Assembly: GCA_017654735.1 (NCBI GenBank)
Contig: JADPYG010000088.1
Location: 124,001-188,000 of the forward strand
DNA length: 64,000 bases
Source of the DNA: Vishniacozyma victoriae
Lineage: Eukaryota; Basidiomycota; Tremellomycetes; Tremellales; Bulleribasidiaceae
Direction of reading: 5' to 3'
The translations under genes and the position numbers were made by a program. The notes below the pieces were generated by a model. It saw nothing but the letters and a program-made list of their open reading frames with translations. It was not told where the DNA came from and did not search any database. Below, piece after piece: positions 21,548-33,412 of the stretch (position 1 is the stretch's first letter; every line of letters begins with the position of its first letter).

Positions 21548-24069
21548 TCAGGCCGAAGACTGACTGGACGGCTCGAGCGCCTTACGCTCGATAAGGTCGT
21601 TGGCGGCATCGATCACCTCCTGTTCGGCTTTGTCGACAGCATCGATATACTCCTGCTCGCATCGTTCGAGATGGTCTTGATAATCGCGGTCGCACTGCGA
21701 GATGTAATCGTCATATGCGTCGAGCTGCTCCTGCTCCCGCCTTTCCATATCGATCCAGTAATCTAGTTCGCATTGATCCAGATAATCTTCGTAGTCTTGT
21801 CCACACTGCAAAACGATTTGATCGAACAAGTCTAGCTCCTCTTGCTCTTGTCTCTCGATGTCGTACCAGTGTCTCAACTCGCAGGTGTCAAGGTGGTCCT
21901 GATATTCCTGTTCGCACTGCAGGAGATAATCGTGATAGGTATTGTCCTCATTTTGGTTGTTGAGGCTGTCCCTAAACTCCTGCTCGCATTCGTCGAGATA
22001 GTCCTGATGATCTTGTTCGCACTGCCAGAGATAATCGTTGTAGGCGTCGCGCTCTTCTTGTGCACAGTCCTCGAGCCAGTCGTCGTGGGCATCTCGGTCT
22101 TGAGCGAGATCGTCGAAGTCGGTCTCATCATCCGGCTCGCAATCGTTGAGTTGATCCTGATACTCCTGTTCATCGTAGGCGTCGCGCTCCGCTTGTTCAT
22201 CGGCATCGATTTGCTCTTGCTCAAGCTGATCGACATACTCCTGTGAGCTGTACCAAGCCTGTTCCCTCTCGTCCTCCTCATCGCGTTCGGCCTGTTTCTC
22301 CTCATCGGCATCGATCTGCTCCTGCTCAAGCTGATCGACATACTCCTGTGAGCTGTACCAAGCCTGTTTCCTTTCGTCCTCTTCATCGAGTTCGGCTTGT
22401 TTCGCCTCATCGGCATCGATCTGCTCCTGCTCAAGCTGATCGGCATACTCCATAGAGCTGTACCAAGCCTGTTCCCTTTCGTCCTCTTCATCCGCCAACT
22501 CTTTGAGGAGCTTAATTTCGGCCTGTTCCTCCCAGAACAAATCCTCTAGGTATCTCGGGTCGTCCCCGTAGAAGTAATCCTCCCAAGTCCGCTTCTTGCC
22601 TCGCGACCAATTTGACGTCGGCGCGACCTGGTACGGTTCACCAGATGTTTTATAGCGTACATCCCCAAGGTGGTCGGAGGATAGTATTCCAAGACGATCC
22701 AAATTCTCCGCTGCGAAATGCGGTTCCAAGACGGGACCAAGGCTGGGCGTCAGCCTCCAAAGCAAGCAAGAATGCACTCACCTCTGGAAGAACTTGATAG
22801 CCGCCTTCAGATTGTCATACCAACAGTAAAAGTTGTAAAGGATGATGCCCCCTTGGTCGTAGGAGGCGAACAAGTGATTTGTGAGCGGACCCAATACTAT
22901 GAACAGCTCGAAGTCGGGTGCAAGTAGGCATGCGAGCAAAATTTAGCGAAAAGACCTTGCCTAGATCCTGGGCATATCCACCAAATTCGTATACCATGAG
23001 CGTCAGCTTTTGAATAGTGCCTGGACCGGAGGTGATGTTGTAGGAAGGGGGCTCGATATCGCCGTCGTTCACATCGACTCCGCCGGACGAGAAAGTCATC
23101 GGTAGTCGAAGCTGCACCAAATTAGGGCAATACATCCGCACCATACCGACCACCAAGCTCAAAGCTTTCGGAGAAAGCAGGTTGGAATGAGGTTGAGTGT
23201 AGAGGTGAAGCTGGTGCAGATTCTCGCCGGACATCTTCATGAATCGTGACAGGTGGCCATCGTGAAATGGTTCGACGGTCGCGTTGATGCGGGAGATGGG
23301 TGCTTTGTTCGGATATCGCGATGCTATAATGGTACTGAGCTCTGACAGAGTGAAGCGCAACCAGCCGGTCTGTAGCTCAGTGACGTGCTTGTCCAGGCGG
23401 TCGGTGTCCATGAATACCGCTTTCATATCGTCGTCCCATATTTGAGTGACGCCAATCAGTCTGACGACTCCGAGACCAGCCGTGAGCTCGACATCCCAGC
23501 CCTGCCATAGTGAGGGTACGGCAAAAGTCGGTGCACGAACAATCCCCTCGTAGTTCACGGGAACAAGATCAACTTGGTCGTGGAATTGAACAGTGCCAGC
23601 GTCTTGATTCTCGTAGATTTCGATCGCGAATCGCTGGCCTGATCTTCCGTTCTGATGTCGTGTAATTCTTCGCAGATTCGGACACTTAAGACGCAAGGCG
23701 TTTACAGCGGTCGGCGAGCACGGCTCGGCGTGGTCGGAAAGATGATTGGGTTGGAAATTCGTCCAATACTCGGATCGTCGTGGTGGAAGGTCTGCTTTGA
23801 TATGGATGACAGCGTCAAGATACTGGCGTTGCCTCCGCTGCATCACGTCAGCTTAGTGTCAGGGTTTCTCGGCGCGAACTCACGGTCTCTCTCGTCATGT
23901 CCTTGACCACATCGTATGCCACTTCCTTGTACAACTTCTTCACGCATGAGTCGAAGATCGTGCCGTGTCGCTCTAGTCGCATTAGCTGGACTAGCGATGG
24001 CCTATCGCAGTGTCGTGCTAGCACTCGGAAGATGTCATCATTCTGATATACCCTATGTGATGCGGTCAT
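21548..24069 (-). CDS. F-box-like/LRR-like protein with long Asp/Glu/Gln/Tyr-rich repeat tail
   Basis: The first exon (MTASHRVYQNDDIFRVLARH, then LVQLMRLERHGTIFDSCV) looks like the degenerate F-box-like heads common in tremellomycete families. A middle part with scattered leucine-rich strands follows (LRLKCPNLRRI, YCPNLVQLRLPM), then LTNHLFASYDQGGIILYNFY. The last 350 residues are strongly acidic. They hold three 35-residue tandem repeats around AWYSSQEYVDQLEQEQIDADE, then looser repeats of the form QCEQDYQDYLDxCE. Joining the last exons needs acceptors at CTTCGAG and GACGCCCAG, which keep one frame. It may be a ubiquitin-ligase substrate adaptor; the tail has no known function. Confidence 0.7.
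22195..22500 (-). repeat. coding 105-bp tandem repeat, about three copies
   Basis: The string GAGCTGTACCAAGCCTG recurs at 22245, 22350 and 22455, so the period is exactly 105 bases (35 codons). The copies differ at a few positions, for example Met/Gln and Ala/Val. Being in frame, copy-number change would alter protein length without breaking it. Confidence 0.85.
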
Positions 24070-24435
24070 AGCTGTAAAGAAGTGAGTGGTATGGGTGAAG
24101 ATGATCAGATAGATGTCTTAGAGCCCTTCATGTGCACAGACCATGGAAGCTCCTAGTGCTACGAAAACTTACCCATCTCATCTCCGGATTGACCGGTGAA
24201 GGATAATCAAAAGGGATGGGATGTGTGTCGCACACAAAAGGGGCTTGTGTTCCTGACCGGCGTTATATCTCATTCACACACTAATCCCGTTGCTTTGACC
24301 TGCAAGAATGATCCGACGTTCCGCCACTGTATCTTGGGCCATGAATGGGTCGGTAGAAGAGAGACACTTCAAGGGCTAATTCATTGGTCATGCATCAAGG
24401 TCATCAAAGTCATCATGTATCGTATCTATCTCAAG

Positions 24436-25206
24436 TCATGTAGTTGGCGCACTGCCAGCCTCTTCTCTCATCCTAGCCATCTTTCTCTCCTCCTGCTGTT
24501 TCTTGTCCCGTTCCCACCATCCCGTTATATATCGGACAAATATGATTCTCCTACACATATCCACTTCCATTTTCTCAAATCCCCAAAGCCCGTACTTGAA
24601 CTCTTGAGGATCCTTCATGGATTTCACCCTACTGTGGAATACATCCCTCGCGTTGAGATATATCTTCTTTGGACAGCCGTAGAGCGAAGCGGGGGTGTGG
24701 CGGAGTTTCATGCAATCGGGATCCGAGCCTTTCATGACAGAGCGAAGAAACAGCCACGTTAGTCGGGTATTAAACCCCGTCTCGACCTCTATTGCACGGC
24801 TCAATGCCTCGGTGCGTATACTTTGAGTAAGATTACAATGAAACTGGTCGGCAGCATGGAGGCCGGGTTTGGGAATCGAGGTGGGAGGTATGACGCCAGA
24901 GTACGTGGAAGAAGAAGCTACTCCTGGTGGGTGATATCTCGGCATGACAACCGTCAGATCCCCCGCCTAGCATGATGCATCAGTAACACCCCTCACCGTC
25001 ATGTTTAACGAACTCACATCATCGATGAAAACTTGAGTCTGGATAGTGACATATTCCTCGTGCACTTCTCCATACTTCTCGCGCCATTCCCTTCGAGATC
25101 GTTCATCAATATAAGCCTTAGTCCTCAATAATTCTTCGTAATCTGGTTGCTTGTAATTCCTTTCGATTGAATGAGGCTTGATATTCGACCACTCGGACTC
25201 GGTCAT
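24436..25206 (-). CDS. hypothetical basic protein of about 239 residues
   Basis: Two exons join through a clean intron (GTGAGT...ATGCTAG, about 24969-25017). The product starts MTESEWSNIKPHSIERNYK and has a charged helical first exon (RREWREKYGEVHEEYVTIQT). It continues AGDLTVVMPRYHPPGVA, and ends in a highly charged helix (WWERDKKQQEERKMARMREE). There is no signal peptide, membrane segment or motif I know. The central part with GCPKKIYLNARDVFHSRVK and WGFEKMEVDMCRRI looks folded. The function is unknown; a lineage-restricted or mitochondrial protein is possible. Confidence 0.6.
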
Positions 25207-25775
25207 GATGTCGAGATTGAACGCTGAGGTGGGACTCGTGAAGAGCTGATCGGTTTTGCCGCGATATTCAACTCTCTGTATTCATCTAGAGGCCGCGCGG
25301 AACGAAGCATGTCGACGAGTCCATGAGGACATCCGAGTGGTGCGGAGTAGAAGGCCAGAAAGGGGTCTATCGAGAAGCGTGAAATCTACATGAGGCTTCG
25401 GAGTTGACCGGCGCGACCGGGTTCGATTGTCTTGGCTTTCGCTTTTATCACCATTCTCATTGTACATACTGTATACTGTATATACCACACTCTCCCACCA
25501 TGCAGGTCCTTCTCTCTGATAGTCAGGTGAGTTCATTCTTCTTAAATCTACCCATGGTCCCCGATCATATTATATTCCTATACACCGTTACGTAGATCAG
25601 CTCCATTGTTCTAGGGCAATTTCTATCCCTCATCGGCCGAAGCGGAATTTCACATCCCCTGGGCGCTCTTATCTGATTATCACCTCATCCCGCGCCTCCT
25701 CCCATCTTCACTACCTTTCACCTCTCTATCGCGTTCTTTACTGATACTCGCTATCAGGTTACCAATCGACCCAAG

Positions 25776-27010
25776 ATGTCTAAATCCAGAGTGGGTCCCC
25801 CACCTCTGTTATCGCGATCTTCGATATCCTCCGATGAGACTCCCTTACAGACTCCTTCCTTCACCCCGAACGCGCCAGCGGAATACATCACCAAGGCGGA
25901 CCTATCGTTGAAGGAGCTAGAGAAGGATGCGGTGAAGGCTGAGAAGGCTTCCGACCTCGATCTTGATTTACCGATTTCTACCTTGTTGCGAGAAGGCACG
26001 AAGCGAGCGCATGTTCAGGCTGAGAACAGTGCTGGTGCAGAGGCACTGGTGAAGGGTGAGCTACCTCTGGAAGAGTATACCAAGTGGTTAGCTGTGCTGT
26101 GGAGAGTGTATGAGTGAGTCTGGCCAAAAATACCAAGAGGCTAGAAGCTGATTGTTCAGCGCTTTGGAGCTTGCTTTGTCAACGCATTCTAGCAATCCGG
26201 TGCTACAAGGCATATATGATCCTACACTACTCGAACGAGGACCAGCACTAGCTGCCGATATCACTCACCTGCTCACTCTCCTTCCTGCCGAAACAACAAG
26301 TACAACAACCGCTCTCGCTCCACGCGAGTCCACACCTCTTCCCCCCTTTCCCCTTCCGACCTTCCTGGCACCAGTATTCTCCGACCCTGCTCCTGCCCTC
26401 CAGAACTTCATCCAACATATTCATCACTTATCAACCTCGTCCGGACAGGCTCCTCTGCTCCTCGCTCATGCCTACGTTCGGTACCTAGGAGATCTTTCTG
26501 GAGGTCAGATTATCGGAGGAAGGATCAAGAGGGCTTACGGGTTGAAGGAACAGCAAGGAACCGCGTTCTACGATTTCTCAAGTCAAGGGTCAAGAAGTGG
26601 GTTTGAGAGCGATCCCAGTGGAGAGGGCGGCAAGAAGAGGTTGATGGATATCAAGGATTGGTATAGACGTGGAATGGATGATGGCGTAGGGGAAGACAAG
26701 GATTTGAAGGGTAAGTTCAGTTCTGCCCAGCTGAAACAATCGGCTGATATATGCAGAGCGACTAGTAGCCGAGGCAAACTTGTCTTTCGCCCTCAACACC
26801 AGCCTCTTCGCCCTCGTCCCTCCCCCTCCAGCCAAATCATCAGCAGGAACGAAAGGGGCAGTACCGCCCGCTTTCCGGACCGCCGATGAGCTCCGCGGTC
26901 AATTAGACGGAAATTTCGGAACGATCCCCATGATGTTCTTCGCTTTCGGTGTCAGCTTGCTCGTCAGCAAGTTCCTCTTGCCTCAGATTTACGATATGAT
27001 GGGCCTGTAA
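25776..27010 (+). CDS. HMX1: heme oxygenase with C-terminal membrane anchor
   Basis: Heme oxygenase opens haem to biliverdin, CO and iron, usually on the ER membrane. The proximal haem ligand is His79 in LLREGTKRAHVQAE. The distal-helix signature is AHAYVRYLGDLSGGQIIGG near 26470. A hydrophobic segment near the end (MMFFAFGVSLLVSKFLLP) is the tail anchor. The protein carries about 65 extra N-terminal residues that are acidic and Ser-rich. Two introns lie near 26114 and 26711. I start at 25776. An upstream ATG at 25501 (MQVLLSDSQ) could join in frame to GTTACCAATCGACCC through a long GTGAGT...ATCAG intron, giving 14 more residues. Confidence 0.92.
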
Positions 27011-27135
27011 TCGGGTTTGTCTGGAACGAGAGCTCGGAAATTAGATGTCTAGGTCTAGGTTGTATCATCATTGGCTCATTAGAATGCATTGCAATGGACG
27101 AACATGAATGGTACTCGTTAAATGGGCATAGCTGA

Positions 27136-30100
27136 TTAGGCCACAGTGGCCTGGTATTCTTCCCACGACTTCTCCAGACTCTGGAAGACTCGCTGCGATT
27201 ATCAGCTTGTGACAAGGGAATGAAGACGCGACGCACTTTCAGTGACAGTTTGGCACCTGCCGTCAGACTTCCAATGACATCCGAATCCCATCTCGCACTG
27301 CCTTCACTTCCATTCGGCACATCGGCTTCTTTCTCCATCAATGCCTTTGCGTGATCGACCACATCCTTCAGATGACCGGTCGTATAATAGTAATGTCGGA
27401 TTTCATCCTGTAACCCTTCGGGTGGCGACGTGAGGGCTTGTCTGACAAAGCTTCTGGACAGGACATACGCCTTCTCGGAGTATAAGCGCCTGAGGTTCAG
27501 CGGTCGAACCCAAATGGTAGAGTTAGCAGTACTCACGAATTGACTGAACCCTCTTTCGTGCCTTCTAGCTTGGCGTAGGCTGGCTCGCAATGATACGGAT
27601 TGCGCACTAGGACCAAACCTGATATCGAGACAAAGACTTGTAGAAGGGATGAGCGCTCAGCACTAGACTTATCAGCGATGATCGGTATCAGGCTAAATCA
27701 GACCACTCACTCCCAGCTCTCTGATGCATCTCCTGACCATGTTCCGAGAATCGACAAGCAGACTTTGCCTTCTTCATACAAATTGGCTGGTCAGGTCAGC
27801 GGATCCCATTACCTAAGCGATGGTGACATACGGTTACAACGGCCCTTGCCGTTTGTGTGAGAATGGAAATGGACTACGGGCGGTTCGTATGGATACCTTG
27901 GACTGAGGAATACGTCAAAGACGAATGGCGCACCGGCATAGGGTGTACCTGCCGGTCCGATGATGAGCACCCTCATTAAATCCAGTCGGTCCTCGTAAGT
28001 TCGTACAACGATATTGTCTGAGATGTCAGCTTGTCCCCACTCAATCTGGCAGGACTGACCAGGCAGAGACGTCCTCAAGGCTTTATGCTCAGCACTGATT
28101 TTCTTCATCCTCGCCCTACTGGATGACGCTGGGGCTTCCCCAAAGTATCGGTGGTCGGATGGCGCAGTCTCCAACACTATAAAAGGCTCCCATGCGGGAT
28201 CTCGCGGTGCTGACGATGGTCCAGCCTGAGAGCTAGGTTCGGGAATCGTTGTTGGAGGTGGCGAAGGGGAGCGGGACTGTCGCATCGGTGGTGAAGACGG
28301 GGCCATTTCGATTGACTCGTCCACCCAGTCTGCGTCTTCTGAAGTATCGTCCACGTTCATCGAGTGCGAAACCGCTTCTCTTGTGGATCCATTGAATATG
28401 GGATCGTTCGTATCTTCGAAGGACGAAATAGCTTGATGAAATGACATCGATGGGAACGGACTCCTAGCCCGCGAGACATCCTCTTCGCTGTATTCCGTCA
28501 CCCAGCTCGCATCGGAGGCACCGTCGTTGACTGCGTTGTGCGCTCTTTGTAGTCTAGCGTTCGCCAGGACGATTTCGGCTAGAGAATGTCTTGACCCTTC
28601 AAATGTGAAATCCAAAGGCATCGGTTGATCGTAGTTACTTTCGGAGCCGTAGCCTTCGGAGTACATGTCCATATCACCTTCTTCCATAAGCTTGAGCAGT
28701 AGTACATTGCGTAGTTCGAGTAAGACGGTTTCGCCATTGGCTAGACGAACTCCAACTCGACCATCCATTTCCAAGGATACGACTTCGCCGACCCAGTCGA
28801 TATCATTTGGCTCCATTATAGCGCCAGACCACTCGCATGTGCTTGGAATCAGAGAAGATTGCTGTTGGACGGCAATGGAGAGCAGTGCGACAGGATCTGT
28901 TTTGGATGCCGGAGCGAGACCTATTGCAGGTACGTGTGGCATTGGCGATCCGCTGTCGTTGCAGATAAAGACGTATTCGCCAAGAGTCGCGCCGTATTCC
29001 TCGTGATTCTCGCTGCCGTGTTCCACTTCCAGTACCGACACTGTTTCTATCTGTGCCGTATCGCTAAAGCGAATGTCGACTATCCTCTGTACTGGATCGT
29101 AACGCTGCACGACTGCAGGACGTCTCTGATTGGGGTCGTCGGACCAGATGACATGTTGACCGGGCCATGACTCGTGTCTATGAGTCAGCTAGGCCCGTAC
29201 AGTCTCCAAGCCAAGTGCTGCTTACTCGTCCATGTTTTCGTGCCGCAGCAATGAATTCGCCCAATCCTCGGTAATGTGGCCATCTGGCCATTGTAGTCGA
29301 GCCTTTGTCCGAAACTCCACTACACGCAACGGTATAGTCCCTCCTACTGTAGCTCCCCCATATCTGGCAGGAAGGCCATGACCTAGTCATTCAGCTGTGA
29401 ACAGTATGGAGAGCCTGGAATACAAATTACGCTCGTAATCTGTCTCATCCTTGAAGACATATGATCTGCCTACCTGGCAGAATTTATCCAGCGCTTTGCT
29501 GACCCGCACAAGCTGGTGGAGCTCGTCGTGATTGTACCACGATTGAGGTCTCGGATATTTCCATTGTTCAGCAATAGGTATCTGCTGGAATTAGCGGCTG
29601 GGACTGTTGTAAGTTGTGTGCAATTACCTTTTGATTGATTGCAAGCCAGGCGACTTCGATACCGTGCGGTGCTGCCGCACAGACTCTATGGAATGGACCA
29701 TCTCCCATCATCGCCATGTCTATGCCTCTCGCCCGATATAAGTCGATAACATCCTGTAACAACGCATCAGTCTGTGCTCTCAACCTTTGGATAGATGGCA
29801 CTTACCGCTACTTTATCGCCAACCTGCATGATTGCACACGTATCGTGCAGCATGTAGGATGTCCCATCTGGGAGTTTCACCAGTCCAACCTGCCCGACCA
29901 CACTGACTGTTCCTAGCCATCCTCCGCTGACTACCTTGTCCCCTTCCCGAAAACGCGCGACGCTCGTCATGCTTTCCATTGGGATCCAGCCTTCAATTCT
30001 TAAGCATTCCAGCGCAGTTTCCACTCGCAATTCGGTATACGTCGACAGAACTAAGGCGACTTCAGGCGAAGCGACGGTCCGTTTAACTAGATCCCCTGGC

Positions 30101-30503
30101 TCGAGACCTCGACTCAGCAATTCCAGGATACTCTCTGGCTCAATCGCTCGATGACCCTGCGTTCCCACCCTAGATGATCAGCTCGTATATATCCACCTGA
30201 TCGCGAGATATCTCACCTCAAGCCGACCTCACCCAGCAGCAAGGGTCGATCAAGCGGGCCACTGCCCTCGAAATCATCGTCTTCTTCGGTCGACCAGGAC
30301 CTCTGAAGTGTTCAGCTGAGGCACTGCATCTCGGAATAGTGGAACATACGGCAACAAAAGCTCGCTTCTCCGGATCACTCTTGTAGAACACGATATCACC
30401 AATAAAGAACTAAGATGTCAGCTGCTACTCGTACAGCTTTCTGTGTCCTCACCTGGCTAACGTAGTCGTCCCCGAGACCTGGTAGCGCCTTGATGTTGGG
30501 CAT
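27136..30503 (-). CDS. UBE2O-type E2/E3 hybrid ubiquitin-conjugating enzyme
   Basis: UBE2O enzymes combine E2 catalysis with substrate binding and clear unassembled proteins. The start is MPNIKALPGLGDDYVSQFFIGDIVFYK. Several SH3-like strand segments follow (GDKVVSGGWLGTVSVVGQVGLVKLPDG near 29880, DWVGEVVSLEMDGRVGVRLANGE near 28770). The UBC domain begins KKISAEHKALRTSLPG and continues VRTYEDRLDLMRVLIIGPAGTPYAGAPF and YPYEPPVVHFHS. The catalytic cysteine is in KVCLSILGTWSGDASESWE (about 27760). QVFVSISGLVLVRNPYHCEPAY and LYSEKAYVLSRSFVRQAL are family-specific. Many introns are present. It shares a 504-base divergent promoter with the next gene. Confidence 0.92.
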
Positions 30504-31007
30504 CTTGGTCCCAGCCAGAGATTATCACTACCGAGGCCGAACAAAAAGGTCCTCCTGGTCTGGGAGGTGAAGTATAAACACAACGACGAATTGATAACGA
30601 GAGACAAATTGCGGATATCAATTTAAGCTTTTGTCATGGGATTGCTCATTGATGGCTCTACTATCTATCAAACATGATGGCAAGCGGACGTTGCCAGCGC
30701 AACCTCTTCAGTGCTTGGATCATTCTTACTCAGACATTTCATATCATGCATGCATACACCCATGACTTCTCTACTAGGCGAGGGCCAAAAGGGCGTTGAT
30801 GAGGTTTGATGATCGACGCGTCTTTGGAATTTGTGGATATAAATCTGGTTGATTCCATTACGCGTACATCTTCCTTTCCTAGCATTGTCGTTCGCGCCCT
30901 TCCCTCTCCGTTCTATACAACTTGCATACATCAGTCCATCACCGTCTCCTATCGATCTGGAAGCGTGTCACATCTCTAAAGTGTCTCTAGCATCAACACA
31001 AAGCGCT
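30504..31007. promoter_or_regulatory. divergent promoter between UBE2O-like and CH-like genes
   Basis: This is a 504-base region between diverging starts. A hydrophobic reading frame runs in phase upstream of the right-hand gene, but its codon use and position suggest leader sequence, so I do not extend the gene into it. Confidence 0.45.
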
Positions 31008-32963
31008 ATGGACGAATCATCCGACCCCCAATCTAGCGCCTCGGCTCTGCGTAACCCGAAACATCGTCATATCTCTCGCTCAGCAGCCAAACGGGAGTCA
31101 GTCCAGCTTTTAGGCTCTATCAAAGATCTTCAAGCCCACTTTGCCCGCGCTGGGTTTGTAGAACATCGACAGGGAGCAGGAGCAGGACTCAAAGGATCGG
31201 GACTAAACACCTTGGGCGAGGATGATGAATTGGACGGCGAAAACCGACCACCTCCTGTCCGGGATGAGAGAAGGAGAGAGAGAAAGACATGGAAGGACGT
31301 GGATCTACCTCGAGTTGATCCGATTGCGGCGCGAAGGGAAGCAAGGGGGATTGTTGGATCAATGAGGGCGACTTGGGGATTACAGTCGAGCTCGTCTTCT
31401 AGTGGATCATCGTCGATGGTCTCCTCACCTACTACGATGTTTTATCCCGACAATCCTGCGAAAGATACGAGAGGAGCTTTCGTCAACACTGCGCGGTCTA
31501 TCAGAACTATTCGAACCCTAGCACTGGCGATCTCGCATGTCGCCCGCCCAACCGACAGAAGGGTATCTTCATCATCTCAATTACTACCTCGACCTTCGTC
31601 CAGACTCCATCAATCATTCTCAACCCCATCACGACCCGCCGGTATGCCTCGAGCTGTATCCCTTGGAGTGCCAGCAAGAAAGTCATCTTTGGGCGTGATG
31701 GAGGAAGCACCTCAGGACGACATACAAGCGGATCTGCGTAAAGCTGCTATCGAGGTTTTGGCATGTTTGAGGGCTTTGGAAGAGATTCTGAGATACGATG
31801 GAGGATACGATGGAGACGACACCCAACCTTCGAGGCTCACGGAATCTCCAATCGAGTCGACTGGTACTGGCTCAACTACACTGGGTACTGATACGGCACA
31901 GACATCACTCCGCCCGCCCTCGACTGAAGCCGAGTTTGACGACTACGGCGACGATGAAGAGGAATACAATCTCAATGCTCTCGCTCTGGCGGACGCCGAG
32001 AATGAACAGCATACACGAACGTGGGAAGAAAGAATCATAGCGGAAGGCCGACAATATAGGGGATTCGATAACCTTGGCCCCATCACTGAACGCCAGGTTC
32101 ATCTAAAAGAGGCTCTTTCAAGGTGGATTGCTGTAGTCGAGCGGATCTTTCAAGTCCCAAAGGAAGGCGCGAATGACGTCGAGGATTGGGCAAAGCAGGA
32201 GCTATGGTACGGAAAGCCTCGAGGTAAGCAGCTTCTTCACGCGGAGGGAAGTAAGCTCATCGATAGAACGTATACAAAACTTCTTGAGCTCGTATCTACC
32301 CTTGCAGATCCAACTGCTCATGCCATCGACGGCTGATCGCGACTTCTCGTCTACCATCCTACCCAGACTCAGGTAAGGCTATCGATCCAGGTCTGGAATC
32401 GCGCTGATGAGCCAGTGATGGATTCGCCCTCATACACGCATACAACTGCGTGGTGCTATCTTCAAGCAAGCCGTGGGGCTTCATACCAGAAGAGGATATA
32501 CACGACACAGTCTCTCGTAGTGCTGGCTTGACACCAGATAGCGAGGGCGGTCAAGAATGGACATTTAGGAGGATTGGGAACCTCACATCCTGGGCAGCGT
32601 AAGTCGCACCCCGAAAAGTCATCTAAGCCATGCTGACATAGTAGGGCATTAAAGCACAGATACAACCTGCCAATATCATTACCCTCCACCGCAACGTCCT
32701 CGGCATTCCTGCCCAAAGTGACCGCTCTGCCACCACGAGCACCAGGTCCGAGTCCCGACTTCAATCCCAACAGATCTTTGCTCGGGGTATCAACCAGTAC
32801 GAGACCATCCCGAGAAGGCCAGCGAATCGATTTCGACCCCGCTCTTATAGCTAAGAAAGGAGCAGACTGGGAGGTTATGTTTGAGTCTCTACTTATGAGA
32901 TGGGTCGAAGCGGCGAGTGCAGAGGCAGACGTACAACTTCGACACGCTGTCGCTGGCGTATGA
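31008..32963 (+). CDS. uncharacterised protein with C-terminal calponin-homology-like segment
   Basis: I do not recognise the gene by name. Exon 1 begins MDESSDPQSSASALRNPK and holds a helix (RESVQLLGSIKDLQAHFARAGF), Ser/Arg-rich disorder and an acidic helix (ERIIAEGRQYRGFDNLG). A 43-base intron at about 32227-32269 must be removed to join KPR to ERIQNFLSSYLPLQIQLLMP; reading through gives an early stop. SDGFALIHAYNCVVL, KPWGFIPEEDIHD and EWTFRRIGNLTSWAAALKHR follow. Their layout of a 'gate' helix followed by an N-terminal-of-helix WxxAL block resembles a calponin-homology domain, weakly. This block suggests a cytoskeleton or polarity role, which is inference. Confidence 0.68.
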
Positions 32964-33412
32964 TGCATATTCATTAGTATCATGCCATGCTGTGTCGCCT
33001 ATACACGCCTTGACTTGTGCTGCACTCTTCGGCGGCATACAAAAGACTGACCGTCCGACGACCTCGGGACCAGCCACTTTGACGACTCCGATATTTATAG
33101 CTTTATCTCATAGATTGTTCTAGAAGTCGTTAGGGGGAAGTACCTAGGGAAATTGCCCTAAAGATTAAGTTACAGGGCATCAGGTCGTCCAGTACTGAAA
33201 CTGATAATATTGCATTACCAAGCCATTGTCGGATATCATTTCGAGTGGGGTAGGCCAAGATGTGTCAGGAATGATACAGGCTTGGCGTGAGCTATGGGCG
33301 CATGATGATGTGTTCGCGACGTCACGAGATACTGAGCGAACAATGACCAGCTATACCTCTTCCTAGGTTCAGCCAGCACTCATTGTACTCCTCGCTCGGT
33401 TCCAACTACAAT
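32964..33412. other. intergenic region upstream of the surface-protein candidate
   Basis: I see no gene in these 449 bases. If the next gene has a signal peptide, its first exon should be here; I could not find one that joins in frame. Confidence 0.4.

Noticed and set aside
22243..22455. A small plus-strand frame with two repeated 35-residue units (CTKPVPSRPPHRVRP).
   Set aside because: It is the antisense shadow of the 105-bp coding repeat of the F-box-like gene.
24196..24762. A plus-strand frame of 188 codons opposite the orphan gene.
   Set aside because: The minus-strand gene has a good intron and charged, protein-like exons; the plus frame crosses its 3' end and intergenic DNA and has no features.
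30849..31007. An N-terminal hydrophobic extension of the CH-like protein that could be a signal peptide.
   Set aside because: There is no ATG of good context, and the rest of the protein looks cytosolic and disordered; it is more likely leader sequence.
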